Source: Pichia kudriavzevii (lineage: Eukaryota > Ascomycota > Pichiomycetes > Pichiales > Pichiaceae). From it: a stretch of DNA of 64,000 nt. Made by a program: the position numbers and the translations under genes. The notes below the pieces were generated by a model. The model did no database searches and was not told the DNA's origin. It saw only the letters and a list, made by a program, of their open reading frames with translations. Of the stretch, positions 1 through 11,539 are shown piece by piece (the first letter of the stretch is position 1; each line of letters starts with the position of its first letter). The stretch lies in assembly GCF_003054445.1 (NCBI RefSeq), contig NC_042507.1:1922001-1986000 (forward strand). Reading direction: 5' to 3'.

Positions 1-3000
1 GTTCCGATCTCATTCATTTCAAGCTCCAACGAACATAAACTTAGATACTTGATTTTGGATATTATCCACAGATTGCCCTATAATGATACATTCCTTCCAT
101 ATGCTGGAACGGTTTGTGATAATTTGATGGAAATCCTCCAGAACGACAACGAAGAAAATGGTCTCCAATGTATGAAAATCATCACCTCATTACATAAGGC
201 TTTCAAAAATCAGCTGTCTTCAAAAGTCGAGGAATATATAGAGTACTTGAAGAAGATATACCAAAATCTATCCTTTTTAGTTGAAGAACAATTTGGAACA
301 AGTAAAACGGATTCTGAAGGTAAAGATGCACCACAGAATAAAGAAGACAATGCAGCAGACACATCAACGGATAATACAGTTTCCAACAGTAAAGAAACTT
401 CTGCATCTTCACCATCCGAATTCTCCACCACAGATGACACAAACTCCGTTAGGACGCTGTTTAAAGCTACTCATTCTTTCAAAATGGCTGCCGAATGTCC
501 AATAACACTAGTATCTTTATACAGTACATATAAAACATTACTGGATACCACAGTGACTGATATTTTACCTTTAGTTGTTAATGTGTTGAGGCTACAAGCA
601 CCCGCACAACGTGAAGAACATAAAAAGGCAAAACAAGCAGGAGCAAATATAGTTCAAATTGCTCCTTCTTTAAGAAATAATCAAGTCTACAATGATTTTA
701 ATTTTGCTCAAGTGAAGGCATCCTCGTTTATGGCTTATGTTTTCATTCGAAAAACAGCTTCACAAAACATCGAGACATACCAACAAGAAATTCCAGATTT
801 GATCATTAGGCTTCTTCAAGATTGTCCTAGGGAACTATCCACTGCTAGAAGAGAACTGTTACACGCGACGAGGCATGTTTTGTCGACAAATCTTAGAACT
901 TTATTCTTGCCAAAATTTGATTTACTTTTTGACGACAATATCCTGATTGGTGATGGCCTAACGTCTCATGAAACTTTGAGACCCTTGGCTTACTCAATTG
1001 TTGCTGATTTTATCCATGTTAATACTAGTTTAACTACTGAGCAGATATGGAAAAGCGTTAAAACATATAGTGGATATTTACAGGATGATACGTTGGCACA
1101 GACTGTTCATATAATGAGCGCAAAACTATTGTTGAATCTAATGGATAGAATTCTAAAACTTGAAAACAAAGCAGATTCAAGAGAACTTTTGTTGCTTATT
1201 ATTGACACTTTTGGAAAACGGTTTGCATCTCTGAATTCACAGTATGATAACATTATCAAACAACACGAAGAATTTAAATTACAGAGGAAAGAACGGGCTC
1301 TCAAACTTAAAAACCTTGAAACCAAGGGTAAAGAGCTCACAGGTAAATCTATTGACGAAAATCATCACATAAGAAATCTATCTGATAAGTTACATTTGGA
1401 CTCAAATTTAACTGATCAGGGTAAAATGGACATTGACAGTGACATCGATTTTGTTAGTGGTTTATCATTTGCTGACATTGAAAGAAAGCTTCCCATTCAG
1501 CTTTCTCAGCCTCAAACCCAAGACCCATTGGACAGTGCACGGTACCTGTTTAGAACTTTGATGACTTTCCTCAAATCGATATGTTATGGGTTTAAAAATT
1601 GTAACGTTCCACCACCGAATAATTATGCTCCCCAAGTTTGGCAGGAAAGCGCACGGATCATATCTGTGGAAGAGCTTAATATTTTCAAGAGATTGTTTAG
1701 AGAATCGACTTTAGGTCTCAAGTTTTTCCAATCATCCAAAATAACAGCCATCACGTCTTCTTTAAAACAATCATTTGATATCACGGGTCCGAACCTCCCA
1801 ATAACTTCATCTAAAGAAGAGAAAGATCTAATGGAAATTTTGGCAACAATATTTATTTATCTGGAGCCTGCGGCTTTCAACGAAATAATACAAGACCAAC
1901 TACCCTCTTTGTTCGAACAAACATTGGATAACCCAGCTTTACTTCATTTGCCTCAATTTTTCCTTGCAAGTGAAATAACTACATCTAATATCTCTAGTAT
2001 TTTGATTGTGTTTGTGGTTTCTAAACTTGAGGAATTAGGTGATATGAATATAGTTGAATCGAACATTTTAATCAGGTTGTTCAAGCTTTGTTTCATGTCA
2101 GTCAATTTGTTTCCAACTGCCAACGAAAATGTCATTCTTCCACATTTAAACAAATTGATTCTTGATTGTCTAAACTTTTCAAGCAAGACGAAGGAACCAA
2201 TCGTTTATTTTTATCTTATCAGAACTCTTTTTAGGAGTATTGGAGGTGGAAGATTTGAGTCACTTTATAAAGAAATCTTGCCCTTATTACAATTATTGTT
2301 GGAATCATTGAATCGATTGATCCACTCCGCACGTCGCCCACATGAGCGTGACATCTATGTGGAATTATGTCTGACTGTTCCAGTTAGACTCAGTGTGCTG
2401 GTTCCCTATCTTAGTTACCTTATGAAACCTCTGGTATATGCCTTGAATGGTTCGCAAGATTTAATCAGCCAAGGATTGAGAACTTTAGAACTATGTGTTG
2501 ATAATTTAACTGCGGAATATTTTGATCCGATAATAGAACCCGTGGCAGAAGATATTATGAAGGCCCTATGGAAACATTTGAAGCCACTTCCTTATTATCA
2601 TCAACATTCACATACGACTTTACGTATTTTGGGAAAACTAGGCGGCAGAAACAGAAGCTTTATAAAATTACATGAAGATCTAATAGGTAATACATTGACA
2701 GATCAAAAGCTTGAGGGACTGTTTAAAATTGAAGGTATAGATCACGAAGTGCCTGTTTGCATGACTGCCGCTATGAACACTGCTTTCAGTACCCTTGAAA
2801 GTTTGCGGTTCAAGCCTCATTATAGAATAAGTGCTTTTGAATATCTTACCACGATTCTAAAACTCATGATTGGTGCAGATAAATTACCCGAAGACTATAA
2901 TAAAAAGGTCCAACAAGTGGTTACTTTTGTCACACAGGAGGGGAAAGAGCCAATAAATCACATGGAGATATACTTGAAGGCGGACGATACCAGAGATCCG

Positions 3001-6000
3001 GCGAATTTCGATAGCCAAGAGGAGTTATTGATAAAGTTGCTCAAATCATTATTTTTTGCTGTTTCTATGGATGACACAAAAGAAGAGTCCTATAAACTTA
3101 TTGAAGGTATTTGCCAGCATTACGTGTTATTAAGCCTGAGTAAGGCCATGATTGACCATCACAAATTATTAAGACAATTTTCTATTGCTAACCATGAAGG
3201 TAAACATTTCCTGAATACCAACACAATATATGAAGCAATATCATATGCTCTTGGACATTACATTAGTTCAGTACGCGCTGCCGGTATATTTGCTGTGAAG
3301 ACAATCTTCAACTCATGTGTAGCACTATTTGGTTCTATCCACGATGCATTGAAGTTTATGCCAATTAGGAGAATGTGTTCCAACTTCATTCACTGCTGTT
3401 TTGAAGAAGCATACTACGAGAAACTAGGCGGTTGCCTTGGTTTGAAAGTTATGATAAAGGAGCTTGGCATTCCTTATGAATACTTTGCGGTTCGACAACT
3501 CGAAATTTCGAGGGCTGTACTCTTTGTTTTGAGGGATACTCCAGAAGACGTACCTTCGGAAGTGTGTACAGTTGCTAAGGATATAATCCTAGACATTTTG
3601 AGAAACTGTAATAGAGAAGTTTCGAAAGAAGCAGTGTTTCATCAAGGGTTTCAGTCAATTGTCAGCCAAATTGTTTTTGATTTGAGTAACTCTAACATGA
3701 AGGTCAGAGAAACTGCGAAGGAGGCTATTCAAGTGTTATCCGACGTCACTACTGTTCCGGTTTCAACTATGATTACACCAAGCAAAAGCATTTTACTTGC
3801 TCCTATTTTTGGTAAGCCTTTAAGAGCATTACCTTTCCATATGCAAATTGGAAATATAGATGCGATTACCTTTTGTCTGGGACTTAATGACACATTTTTA
3901 GAATTTAACGACGAATTGAACAGGCTGCTATCTGAAGCATTGGCACTGGTTGATGCTGATGATGAATCTCTAGTAAACGTTAATAATATTACGGATCACA
4001 CAACCACCGAGCAACTTACTAGATTGAGAATCGTATGCATCGACTTATTGTCTTTGGCATTGACGAAAAAAGAATTCTCAAATAGTCAAGTGAGAATCAG
4101 GATATTGAGCGTTTTTTTCAAAACTCTTTGCTCAAGAAATGCCAAGATAATCAATGCTGCACATAACGGATTGAAAAGGGTTCTTTCACAAAATTCCAAG
4201 TTACCTAAAGAGCTTCTTCAAAGCGGGTTGCGCCCGATGCTTATGAATCTCTCTGATTACAAAAAATTGACAGTTTCTGGTTTGGAGGCTTTAGCAAGGT
4301 TGCTCGAGCTTCTTATTTCGTATTTCAAAGTGGAGATTGGAAGAAAGTTACTTGATCATTTGATGGCGTGGGCTCAACCACCAGTGTTGCAGCGTATCTC
4401 CTTACAAGAGCTTGAAAGCAACAGCACGATTCAGATAATTGTTGCTATTTTTAAAATCTTTCATTTGTTACCACCTCAAGCACATACTTTCATGAAAGAA
4501 TTAATGGAAACTTTGCTGTTTCTTGAAACAAATCTACGTCGCCATTATTCCTCTCCTTTTAGAAAACCTCTCTCCAGATTTTTGAATCGTTTTGCGGACT
4601 ATTCCATCGCTTTTATGAAAGAACATATCGGCTCCAGAAACTATGGTTCCAGATTTAGCTACTTTATCGGGCTAGATGAATGCAGTAATTTGAGAGACGA
4701 GTTTAAGAAAAATATTGACTCTTTTATGGAGTTGATTGAGAATGAAGCCAATAATGATGTTAAATATTCGATACTCGTTAATATAGTGGAGTCCTTAGAG
4801 TCCCTTTCAAAGTACGATGACGAATGGTTTGCATCTTCAGGAGATATATTCAAGAAGCTCGGTAAGATTACCATGGAATGCATGAACTATGAAAAAAGTT
4901 CATCTGTTTCATCTCCAATTCATTTTCAGTTGGACCAATCTATCGAAAGATTACAAAATGTTTATACTAGGTACCTAAAGGTTAATAAAAAGAAGTTTTC
5001 GAATGTCATTGAGTTCGCTAACTTTTTAGTCAGCAATGGCATTCCTGTCATCCAAGAGTTCACCACGTTTCTATTGGAAGATGTTGTCAAGGCCGAAACG
5101 GCCGAAACTGCCAGGGAGTATTTAGACCAGCTTGTCCAATTTGTGGTTGGCTCCGACAATAACCTCATTACCAAAATATACTTATTACATAATGCCATCA
5201 TCCCCATCTGTTATTATAACGGGTTGAGGAAGTACGAGCAGGTGACAATGTTAGGGGTCGGAGAAGAAGATGCACCCTGGTTGTTGACAATAGTTGATGA
5301 AATATGGAGAAGCGGAACTGAGAGTCCAAAATTAGAGTCATTTATATTCGACAAGTATAGGGTCGAATTACTACAACTTACTTCAGTATTAATACAATTT
5401 TTCCCAGATCGATTGATAAAGTTCAAAAAAGAAATTATTAAGTTTTGTTGGAATTTCATCAGTTTGGAAGACAATATGTCGAAGCAGGTTGCATACATAT
5501 CAACCGTGTATTTTATTAAAGCGTTTGGTGCACCATCAAAACTTATTATGCAAGTTTTTGTTGCCTTATTGAAGGCAAATCATGGGGATGTCAAATACAT
5601 GGTGAAACAATCATTAGATTTACTTGCTCCTTTGCTTACTGAAGAATCAGTTCCACATGCTGAATACATTAACTGGACAAGACGAATTTTATCAGAAGAT
5701 GGATTTTCTGTCACGCAAGTTACTAATATTTACCAGTTCATTGTTAACCATCCGGATCTATTTTATCCATACAGAGATCAGTTCATTCCTAATATCTTAG
5801 CAGCTATGGGTAAACTAACTGTAGCGAACAATGCTGCTACAGAGAACCAGATACTGGCGATAGATCTTGCCGAAATAATTCTTCAATGGGAAGTGAAGTG
5901 TAAATTTGAGTCAGAAAACATCGCAGGGAAGCAACGATCTGAAATTGAAGCTTACCAGGATGCTTCCTCAAGGGAAGTGTCTGCCCTAGAAAACACACTA

Positions 6001-9000
6001 GAATTCCCTGGAAAAAGCGTTTCCAATGAAAGCGAGGCTGATGTTGATAAGATGGATGTGGATGTTCATCATAAGCTTACTGATAGCGGCCCACCTGGTT
6101 TACCTAAGGTATACTCTGTTCCGATTTGCCAAAGAGACACGTGTATCACATTTTTGATTCGGTTTGCATGTATCTGTTCTCAAAGGGCTTCCGAGAATGA
6201 GTTGGGTCGTAGAGCGTTAAATATATTGCATATACTTCTTGCTCCAGGCTTCTGGCCTGATGTTTCAATCAAGATTTCGTTTTTTGAAAAGTTCTTGGCT
6301 AATAGCGATTCCAATGTCAGCAACATGTTGGTTTACTGTTTGAACAGTTTAGAAGTTTTGAACATGACGTTGGAATGGAAAACTTCTGAATGGATCGTTC
6401 AAAAAATACCTGAATTGCAGGCTTTGCTTGAAAAATGTATTAAATCAAACAATCATGATATACAGGAGGCCCTACAGAGTGTCCTTTGTTTGATCATGCA
6501 GGCAATAAAACTGGAAACCAACGAAGAAGAAGAAATTGAAAGTGAAGGTACAAAGTTTATGAAGTACGTAGTATCTGTTATCGTGGAAGACCTATCTGTT
6601 ATGGATTCCGTTGCAGCAGGCGTTATTATGTTGTCCAGCGTAGCCGAATTCAGACCATCATTATTGGACCCCCACATTCCCGTTATTTTGAAAACATTGA
6701 GTAAGTTGATGAAGGATCATATTACCCTAGGAAGCCAAGGCAAACACCAACAGGTAAATGAACACGGAAGTAATACCGAGTATGAAGCTAGGATGACTAC
6801 AAAGCTTGTTGAGAAATTGCTAAAGTTTGGCTCAGATCGAATTGCCTATTTAGGAGACCAAAGAAGAATTTATTTATCAGTGTTAGTGCAACTGATTGAT
6901 AAGTCGATTGATAAAGAGCTGTTAACAACCATTGCAAAAATAGTAAGAGGTTGGTTGTTTGACACCGCGCCTGCAGTTGCACCAACGGTCAAGGAAAAGG
7001 CTGGTGTTTTATCTAAAATGATGATTTATGAGTTGAAAGGTGATTCTGAGTTAACAAATACCTATTATGAGATAATTATGGATATTTTCAAGAACGAATC
7101 ATTAAATTACACTGAATTGACTTTCAGGTTGGAACATCCATTCTTGGTCGGTACTAAAATATCTGACGTTGGTATTCGTCAGGAGCTAATGTCAATTTTG
7201 AACAACTCCTTGGACAAGGATGTTCGTAATAGATTATTCTACATCATCCGGGAACAAAATTGGGAATACCTATCCGAGTACCCATGGCTAAACCAAGCTT
7301 CTCAATTATTATATGGTTCTTTTGATGTGGAACATGATTTGAAACTGTCCTCAAAGGAGAACAGATTAGCACCTTTTTCTAAAATATGCGAGGTCCTACC
7401 TAAAACAAAAGTTGAAGATGTAAGTGATAACATTAACAACTTTCTAACAAAACATGAAAACTTTATTTCGACACATTTGAGAGTGAAGGCCAAGGATATT
7501 CTTACTCCGTTGCTTGATCTTTCTTACCAGAGTCCAGAAGCAATTCACAATTCGTGGTGTACTCTATTCCCTATTGTTTATAACGAAATTGACCAGAAAG
7601 AGAAATCAGACTTATTGTACGCCTTGGTTACTTTGCTTTCTAAAGATTATCATATGCGTCAGCAGGAAGGAAAACCAAATGTGATTAACACCATGCTGAC
7701 AGCTGCTGGAAAATGCCCAGATTTGCAATTGCCTCCTCACTTAGTGAAGTACCTTGGCATTAACTATGATGCCTGGTATTCTGGAGTTCGTATTTTAGAG
7801 CAAATTGAGTCTAATATGACTATTGAAAACTCAAAGATCAAAGAAACAAATAGCGATGCATTAGTTGAAATGTATGCTAATCTTCAAGAAGATGATATGT
7901 TTTACGGTCTGTGGCGTAGACGTTCTAAATATTTTGAAACAAACGCCGCTTTATCTTATGAGCAGGTTGGTCTTTGGGACAAGGCTATGAAAATGTATGA
8001 AACAGCTCAAGTCAAGGCAAGAAGTAGCATTCTACCGTATAGTGAAAGTGAGTACTCTCTATGGGAAGATAATTGGATTCTATGTGCTGAGAAGTTGCAA
8101 TGTTGGGATATTTTAACTGAACTTGCTAAGCATGAAGGTTTTACAGATTTGCTACTCGAATGTGGCTGGAGGGTGGCCGATTGGATTGCCGACAAGGAGC
8201 CATTAGAACAATCCACCAATACTGTCATGGATGTACCTACACCTAGAAGACAAATGTTTAGGGCATTTTTAACTCTTCAAAGCTATGCACAAAATACTGA
8301 AAGTATCCAAAATGTGACCAGACAAGTGGATGAATGTATTCAGTTGTCACTAAGAAAGTGGTACACTTTGCCGCAGCGTTTAACAAACGCACATGTTCCA
8401 TTACTACATAGTTTCCAGCAATACGTTGAATTTATGGAAGCTACACAAGTTTACAGGAGTTTATCTTCAACCACAGCGGAGAATTTAGACATCAAATCAC
8501 AGGATTTGAAACGTGTTCTACAGGCATGGAGGGAACGTTTACCAAATGTCTGGGATGATATAAATGTTTGGAATGATCTTGTAACATGGAGAAAGCATGC
8601 TTTTGATGTTATTAACAAGGTGTATATTCCTCTGATTCCAGCTCTTCAACAGACAAACAACCATAATAATTCCTATGCCTTCCGTGGCTATCATGAAATA
8701 GCATGGGTTATCAATCGATTTGCACACGTTGCTCGAAAGCACAACATGCCAGAAGTTTGTATTAATCAATTGACAAAGATTTACACACTTCCAAACATAG
8801 AGATTCAAGAAGCATTTTTGAAGTTGAGAGAACAAGCCAAATGTCATTATCAAAATCCGGCTGAACTAAGCACTGGGTTGGATGTTATCTCAAATACCAA
8901 TCTAGTCTACTTTGCAGCACAACAAAAAGCTGAATTCATTACGCTTAAAGGTATGTTTTTAGCTAAGCTCAATGTTCCGGATGAAGCTAACCAAGCATTT

Positions 9001-11418
9001 GCAACTGCTGTTCAATTGGATTTAAATCTACCAAATGCTTGGGCCGAATGGGGGTTCTTCAATGACCATCGTTTTAAAGAGACCGATGATATTGAGTATG
9101 CAAAACATGCTATTAGCTGTTATTTGCAGGCTGCAAGTTTGTATAAAAGCAACAAAGCACGTCGTTTATTATGCCGAATTTTATGGTTGATTAGTTTGGA
9201 TGACAGTACTGGAACTCTTGCAGAGTCTTTTAATTCTCACCAAGGAGACATGCCTGTTTGGTACTGGGTTACATTTATTCCTCAGCTTCTTTCTGCATTG
9301 TCACATAAGGAAGCCAAGTTTGCACAAAAAGTTTTAGTGAATATTGCCAAGTCATATCCCCAAGCGTTACATTTCCAATTGCGTACAGCTAAGGAAGAAT
9401 TTGCAGTTTTGCAAAGACAGCAATTAAGTGCAGCAGCTACATCAACAGTTCCACCAGGAGAGAATGCTAACAATGCGGCTAAAAACAGCAATGATAACGT
9501 TAGTAATAACAATAATTGCAATAACAACACCAATGGCAATAAAAACAGTGAGAATTTAGCAAACAGCAATCCAAATGAGAGTTCCCACGGCATGCAACCG
9601 GGAGGAGTTCGTCATGTCGGCTCACCTACAGTAAAGATAGAGAACAACAATTCTTCCACACCGGCATCACAACAAACACCTTTAACGAATGCATCTGCAG
9701 GAAGTCCATCGTTAGGAGCTGCACCAATGGCCGGTTCTCAGATTTCAGTGAATTCGAAATCAGATGACTCTCCAAAACCATGGTTGATTGTTGATGAAAT
9801 TATGGCTATATTGAAAACAGCATATCCTTTGCTTGCGTTGTCTCTGGAATCCTTAGTTGATCAAATTAGTCAACGGTTCAAATCTAACCATGACGGCGAT
9901 GCATACAGATTGGTTGTTGCACTTTACAATGATGGTGTACTGTATTATAATAGGTTAGCCAACTTGAAGGAAGATGCAAGGCTTCCGCCAGCAACAGAGG
10001 CGAATATTGTAAGATTTGCCAATACTGTGTTACCATTACATATTAAAGAAGAGTTTGAGAATGATTTGATTAAAAGTAAACCTAATCTGGAAACATACAT
10101 TTCTAAGTTGCGAAAATGGAAAGACTGTTTCGAGGAGAAGATTGATAGGACATACGGTAAAGTGAATCTTGAAAGAGTTTGTCCTCACTTGAGCCAATTT
10201 CATCATCAGAAGTTTGAAGAAATCGAGATACCAGGTCAATACTTGCTGAATAAGGAAACGAATCAATATTTTATTAAAATTGAGAGATTTATGCCAACAA
10301 TTCAAATGATTCGTGGCCCAAGTGCATGCTATAAGCGTATTGTCATTCGTGGAAACGACGGTAGTCTGCACACATTTGCTGTTCAATTTCCGGCTGCAAG
10401 ACACTGCAGGAGAGAAGAGAAAATTTTCCAATTGTTCAGATTATTCAACGATCAGTTGTCTAGAAATGTTCAGACAAGACGCCGTCATATTGAGTTTACA
10501 TTACCTGTTGCTGTTCCATTATCTCCACATATTAGATTAATGTCGGATGATGAGAAGTATATTAACATGTACAACATATATGAAAGATACTGTAAGATGA
10601 AAGGTCAAGATAGAGATGAACCTTTAGCTTACACCATCGAAAAGCTACATGCAGCGTATGATCCTAGACTGCCACGCCCTGATATCTTGATTGTTAAAAC
10701 TGAAATTCTAGCTGCGATTCAATCATTATTTGCACCGAAGACAATTATGAAAAACTACTTTTTAAAATACTATTCTAAGTTTGAAGATTTCTGGATTTTC
10801 CGTAAGCAATTTAGTTCACAATATGCAACATTTGCATTTGCCACATACATGTTGTGTATCAACGCAAGGCAACCTCAGAAAATTCACATTAATCAACGTT
10901 CAGGTAAAGTTTGGACTTCTGATATGTTACCATATGAAGTTGCGGGAGCTAAAACGCCACATAATATTTTCCAGAATAGTTCATTAGATGTTTCTGCACA
11001 ACGTGCCGCACCGATGTTTTGCTCGCTAGAACTTGTTCCATTCAGGTTAACACCAAATGTCCAAGAATTAATTGGGCCGATCGGAAGTGAAGGTATATTA
11101 TCAATGCATATGTTGGCCATAGCACAATCTCTGGGAGACCCACAGTACGAAATTGAACACTTTTTGAATTTGTTTGTCAAGGACGAGCTTCAGGCCTGGT
11201 ACGCACAAAGAATGAGAGGTTTGAATGTTGAAGCGCCAAACTTGAAAGAGATTGTCACCGTTAATGTAGAGTACTTGATAAAAAGGATCCAACAATTAGC
11301 AAACAACGATAGTGCCGGAACAACAGTATGTAGCCAGTCGGTTATAAACTTGATTGCGCATGCTGTAAATCCAAGAAACCTGGCAAGCACAGATACACTA
11401 TGGATGGCTTATCTTTAG
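1..11418 (+). CDS. TRA1: Tra1, SAGA/NuA4 activator-binding pseudokinase subunit (5' partial)
   Basis: Tra1 is the very large PIKK-family scaffold that brings the SAGA and NuA4 histone acetyltransferase complexes to activators in the nucleus. The frame is open from base 1, and its first codons (VPISFISSSNEHKLR) align with S. cerevisiae Tra1 at about residue 60. Roughly 60 N-terminal residues therefore lie outside the window, and the first ATG or TTG inside it is not the start. About 3,805 residues are visible (the yeast protein is 3,744). Helical HEAT/TPR repeats fill most of it, a FAT region follows, then the PI3K-like domain (about nt 10200-11200) and a FATC tail ending near TLWMAYL. The kinase core lacks an evident catalytic HxD/DFG set, as is known for Tra1. 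An Asn-rich insert (nt about 9460-9600) precedes the kinase-like part. Identification is secure. Confidence 0.98.
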   Translation, partial: VPISFISSSNEHKLRYLILDIIHRLPYNDTFLPYAGTVCDNLMEILQNDNEENGLQCMKIITSLHKAFKNQLSSKVEEYIEYLKKIYQNLSFLVEEQFGTSKTDSEGKDAPQNKEDNAADTSTDNTVSNSKETSASSPSEFSTTDDTNSVRTLFKATHSFKMAAECPITLVSLYSTYKTLLDTTVTDILPLVVNVLRLQAPAQREEHKKAKQAGANIVQIAPSLRNNQVYNDFNFAQVKASSFMAYVFIRKTASQNIETYQQEIPDLIIRLLQDCPRELSTARRELLHATRHVLSTNLRTLFLPKFDLLFDDNILIGDGLTSHETLRPLAYSIVADFIHVNTSLTTEQIWKSVKTYSGYLQDDTLAQTVHIMSAKLLLNLMDRILKLENKADSRELLLLIIDTFGKRFASLNSQYDNIIKQHEEFKLQRKERALKLKNLETKGKELTGKSIDENHHIRNLSDKLHLDSNLTDQGKMDIDSDIDFVSGLSFADIERKLPIQLSQPQTQDPLDSARYLFRTLMTFLKSICYGFKNCNVPPPNNYAPQVWQESARIISVEELNIFKRLFRESTLGLKFFQSSKITAITSSLKQSFDITGPNLPITSSKEEKDLMEILATIFIYLEPAAFNEIIQDQLPSLFEQTLDNPALLHLPQFFLASEITTSNISSILIVFVVSKLEELGDMNIVESNILIRLFKLCFMSVNLFPTANENVILPHLNKLILDCLNFSSKTKEPIVYFYLIRTLFRSIGGGRFESLYKEILPLLQLLLESLNRLIHSARRPHERDIYVELCLTVPVRLSVLVPYLSYLMKPLVYALNGSQDLISQGLRTLELCVDNLTAEYFDPIIEPVAEDIMKALWKHLKPLPYYHQHSHTTLRILGKLGGRNRSFIKLHEDLIGNTLTDQKLEGLFKIEGIDHEVPVCMTAAMNTAFSTLESLRFKPHYRISAFEYLTTILKLMIGADKLPEDYNKKVQQVVTFVTQEGKEPINHMEIYLKADDTRDPANFDSQEELLIKLLKSLFFAVSMDDTKEESYKLIEGICQHYVLLSLSKAMIDHHKLLRQFSIANHEGKHFLNTNTIYEAISYALGHYISSVRAAGIFAVKTIFNSCVALFGSIHDALKFMPIRRMCSNFIHCCFEEAYYEKLGGCLGLKVMIKELGIPYEYFAVRQLEISRAVLFVLRDTPEDVPSEVCTVAKDIILDILRNCNREVSKEAVFHQGFQSIVSQIVFDLSNSNMKVRETAKEAIQVLSDVTTVPVSTMITPSKSILLAPIFGKPLRALPFHMQIGNIDAITFCLGLNDTFLEFNDELNRLLSEALALVDADDESLVNVNNITDHTTTEQLTRLRIVCIDLLSLALTKKEFSNSQVRIRILSVFFKTLCSRNAKIINAAHNGLKRVLSQNSKLPKELLQSGLRPMLMNLSDYKKLTVSGLEALARLLELLISYFKVEIGRKLLDHLMAWAQPPVLQRISLQELESNSTIQIIVAIFKIFHLLPPQAHTFMKELMETLLFLETNLRRHYSSPFRKPLSRFLNRFADYSIAFMKEHIGSRNYGSRFSYFIGLDECSNLRDEFKKNIDSFMELIENEANNDVKYSILVNIVESLESLSKYDDEWFASSGDIFKKLGKITMECMNYEKSSSVSSPIHFQLDQSIERLQNVYTRYLKVNKKKFSNVIEFANFLVSNGIPVIQEFTTFLLEDVVKAETAETAREYLDQLVQFVVGSDNNLITKIYLLHNAIIPICYYNGLRKYEQVTMLGVGEEDAPWLLTIVDEIWRSGTESPKLESFIFDKYRVELLQLTSVLIQFFPDRLIKFKKEIIKFCWNFISLEDNMSKQVAYISTVYFIKAFGAPSKLIMQVFVALLKANHGDVKYMVKQSLDLLAPLLTEESVPHAEYINWTRRILSEDGFSVTQVTNIYQFIVNHPDLFYPYRDQFIPNILAAMGKLTVANNAATENQILAIDLAEIILQWEVKCKFESENIAGKQRSEIEAYQDASSREVSALENTLEFPGKSVSNESEADVDKMDVDVHHKLTDSGPPGLPKVYSVPICQRDTCITFLIRFACICSQRASENELGRRALNILHILLAPGFWPDVSIKISFFEKFLANSDSNVSNMLVYCLNSLEVLNMTLEWKTSEWIVQKIPELQALLEKCIKSNNHDIQEALQSVLCLIMQAIKLETNEEEEIESEGTKFMKYVVSVIVEDLSVMDSVAAGVIMLSSVAEFRPSLLDPHIPVILKTLSKLMKDHITLGSQGKHQQVNEHGSNTEYEARMTTKLVEKLLKFGSDRIAYLGDQRRIYLSVLVQLIDKSIDKELLTTIAKIVRGWLFDTAPAVAPTVKEKAGVLSKMMIYELKGDSELTNTYYEIIMDIFKNESLNYTELTFRLEHPFLVGTKISDVGIRQELMSILNNSLDKDVRNRLFYIIREQNWEYLSEYPWLNQASQLLYGSFDVEHDLKLSSKENRLAPFSKICEVLPKTKVEDVSDNINNFLTKHENFISTHLRVKAKDILTPLLDLSYQSPEAIHNSWCTLFPIVYNEIDQKEKSDLLYALVTLLSKDYHMRQQEGKPNVINTMLTAAGKCPDLQLPPHLVKYLGINYDAWYSGVRILEQIESNMTIENSKIKETNSDALVEMYANLQEDDMFYGLWRRRSKYFETNAALSYEQVGLWDKAMKMYETAQVKARSSILPYSESEYSLWEDNWILCAEKLQCWDILTELAKHEGFTDLLLECGWRVADWIADKEPLEQSTNTVMDVPTPRRQMFRAFLTLQSYAQNTESIQNVTRQVDECIQLSLRKWYTLPQRLTNAHVPLLHSFQQYVEFMEATQVYRSLSSTTAENLDIKSQDLKRVLQAWRERLPNVWDDINVWNDLVTWRKHAFDVINKVYIPLIPALQQTNNHNNSYAFRGYHEIAWVINRFAHVARKHNMPEVCINQLTKIYTLPNIEIQEAFLKLREQAKCHYQNPAELSTGLDVISNTNLVYFAAQQKAEFITLKGMFLAKLNVPDEANQAFATAVQLDLNLPNAWAEWGFFNDHRFKETDDIEYAKHAISCYLQAASLYKSNKARRLLCRILWLISLDDSTGTLAESFNSHQGDMPVWYWVTFIPQLLSALSHKEAKFAQKVLVNIAKSYPQALHFQLRTAKEEFAVLQRQQLSAAATSTVPPGENANNAAKNSNDNVSNNNNCNNNTNGNKNSENLANSNPNESSHGMQPGGVRHVGSPTVKIENNNSSTPASQQTPLTNASAGSPSLGAAPMAGSQISVNSKSDDSPKPWLIVDEIMAILKTAYPLLALSLESLVDQISQRFKSNHDGDAYRLVVALYNDGVLYYNRLANLKEDARLPPATEANIVRFANTVLPLHIKEEFENDLIKSKPNLETYISKLRKWKDCFEEKIDRTYGKVNLERVCPHLSQFHHQKFEEIEIPGQYLLNKETNQYFIKIERFMPTIQMIRGPSACYKRIVIRGNDGSLHTFAVQFPAARHCRREEKIFQLFRLFNDQLSRNVQTRRRHIEFTLPVAVPLSPHIRLMSDDEKYINMYNIYERYCKMKGQDRDEPLAYTIEKLHAAYDPRLPRPDILIVKTEILAAIQSLFAPKTIMKNYFLKYYSKFEDFWIFRKQFSSQYATFAFATYMLCINARQPQKIHINQRSGKVWTSDMLPYEVAGAKTPHNIFQNSSLDVSAQRAAPMFCSLELVPFRLTPNVQELIGPIGSEGILSMHMLAIAQSLGDPQYEIEHFLNLFVKDELQAWYAQRMRGLNVEAPNLKEIVTVNVEYLIKRIQQLANNDSAGTTVCSQSVINLIAHAVNPRNLASTDTLWMAYL

Positions 11419-11539
11419 AGATTTTTTTTGCTATAGAGAGACTTCCAATTCATCCACTGTTGAATATATATATATAGATATAGATATAGATATATCATTG
11501 ACTTTAAATTATGATTTTATTACTCATTAATATCTGGAA

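Noticed and set aside
9282-9593. Leu-rich minus-strand frame inside TRA1
   Set aside because: It is the complement of the Asn-rich linker coding region; the many other antisense frames in TRA1 and BRR2 are also shadows.
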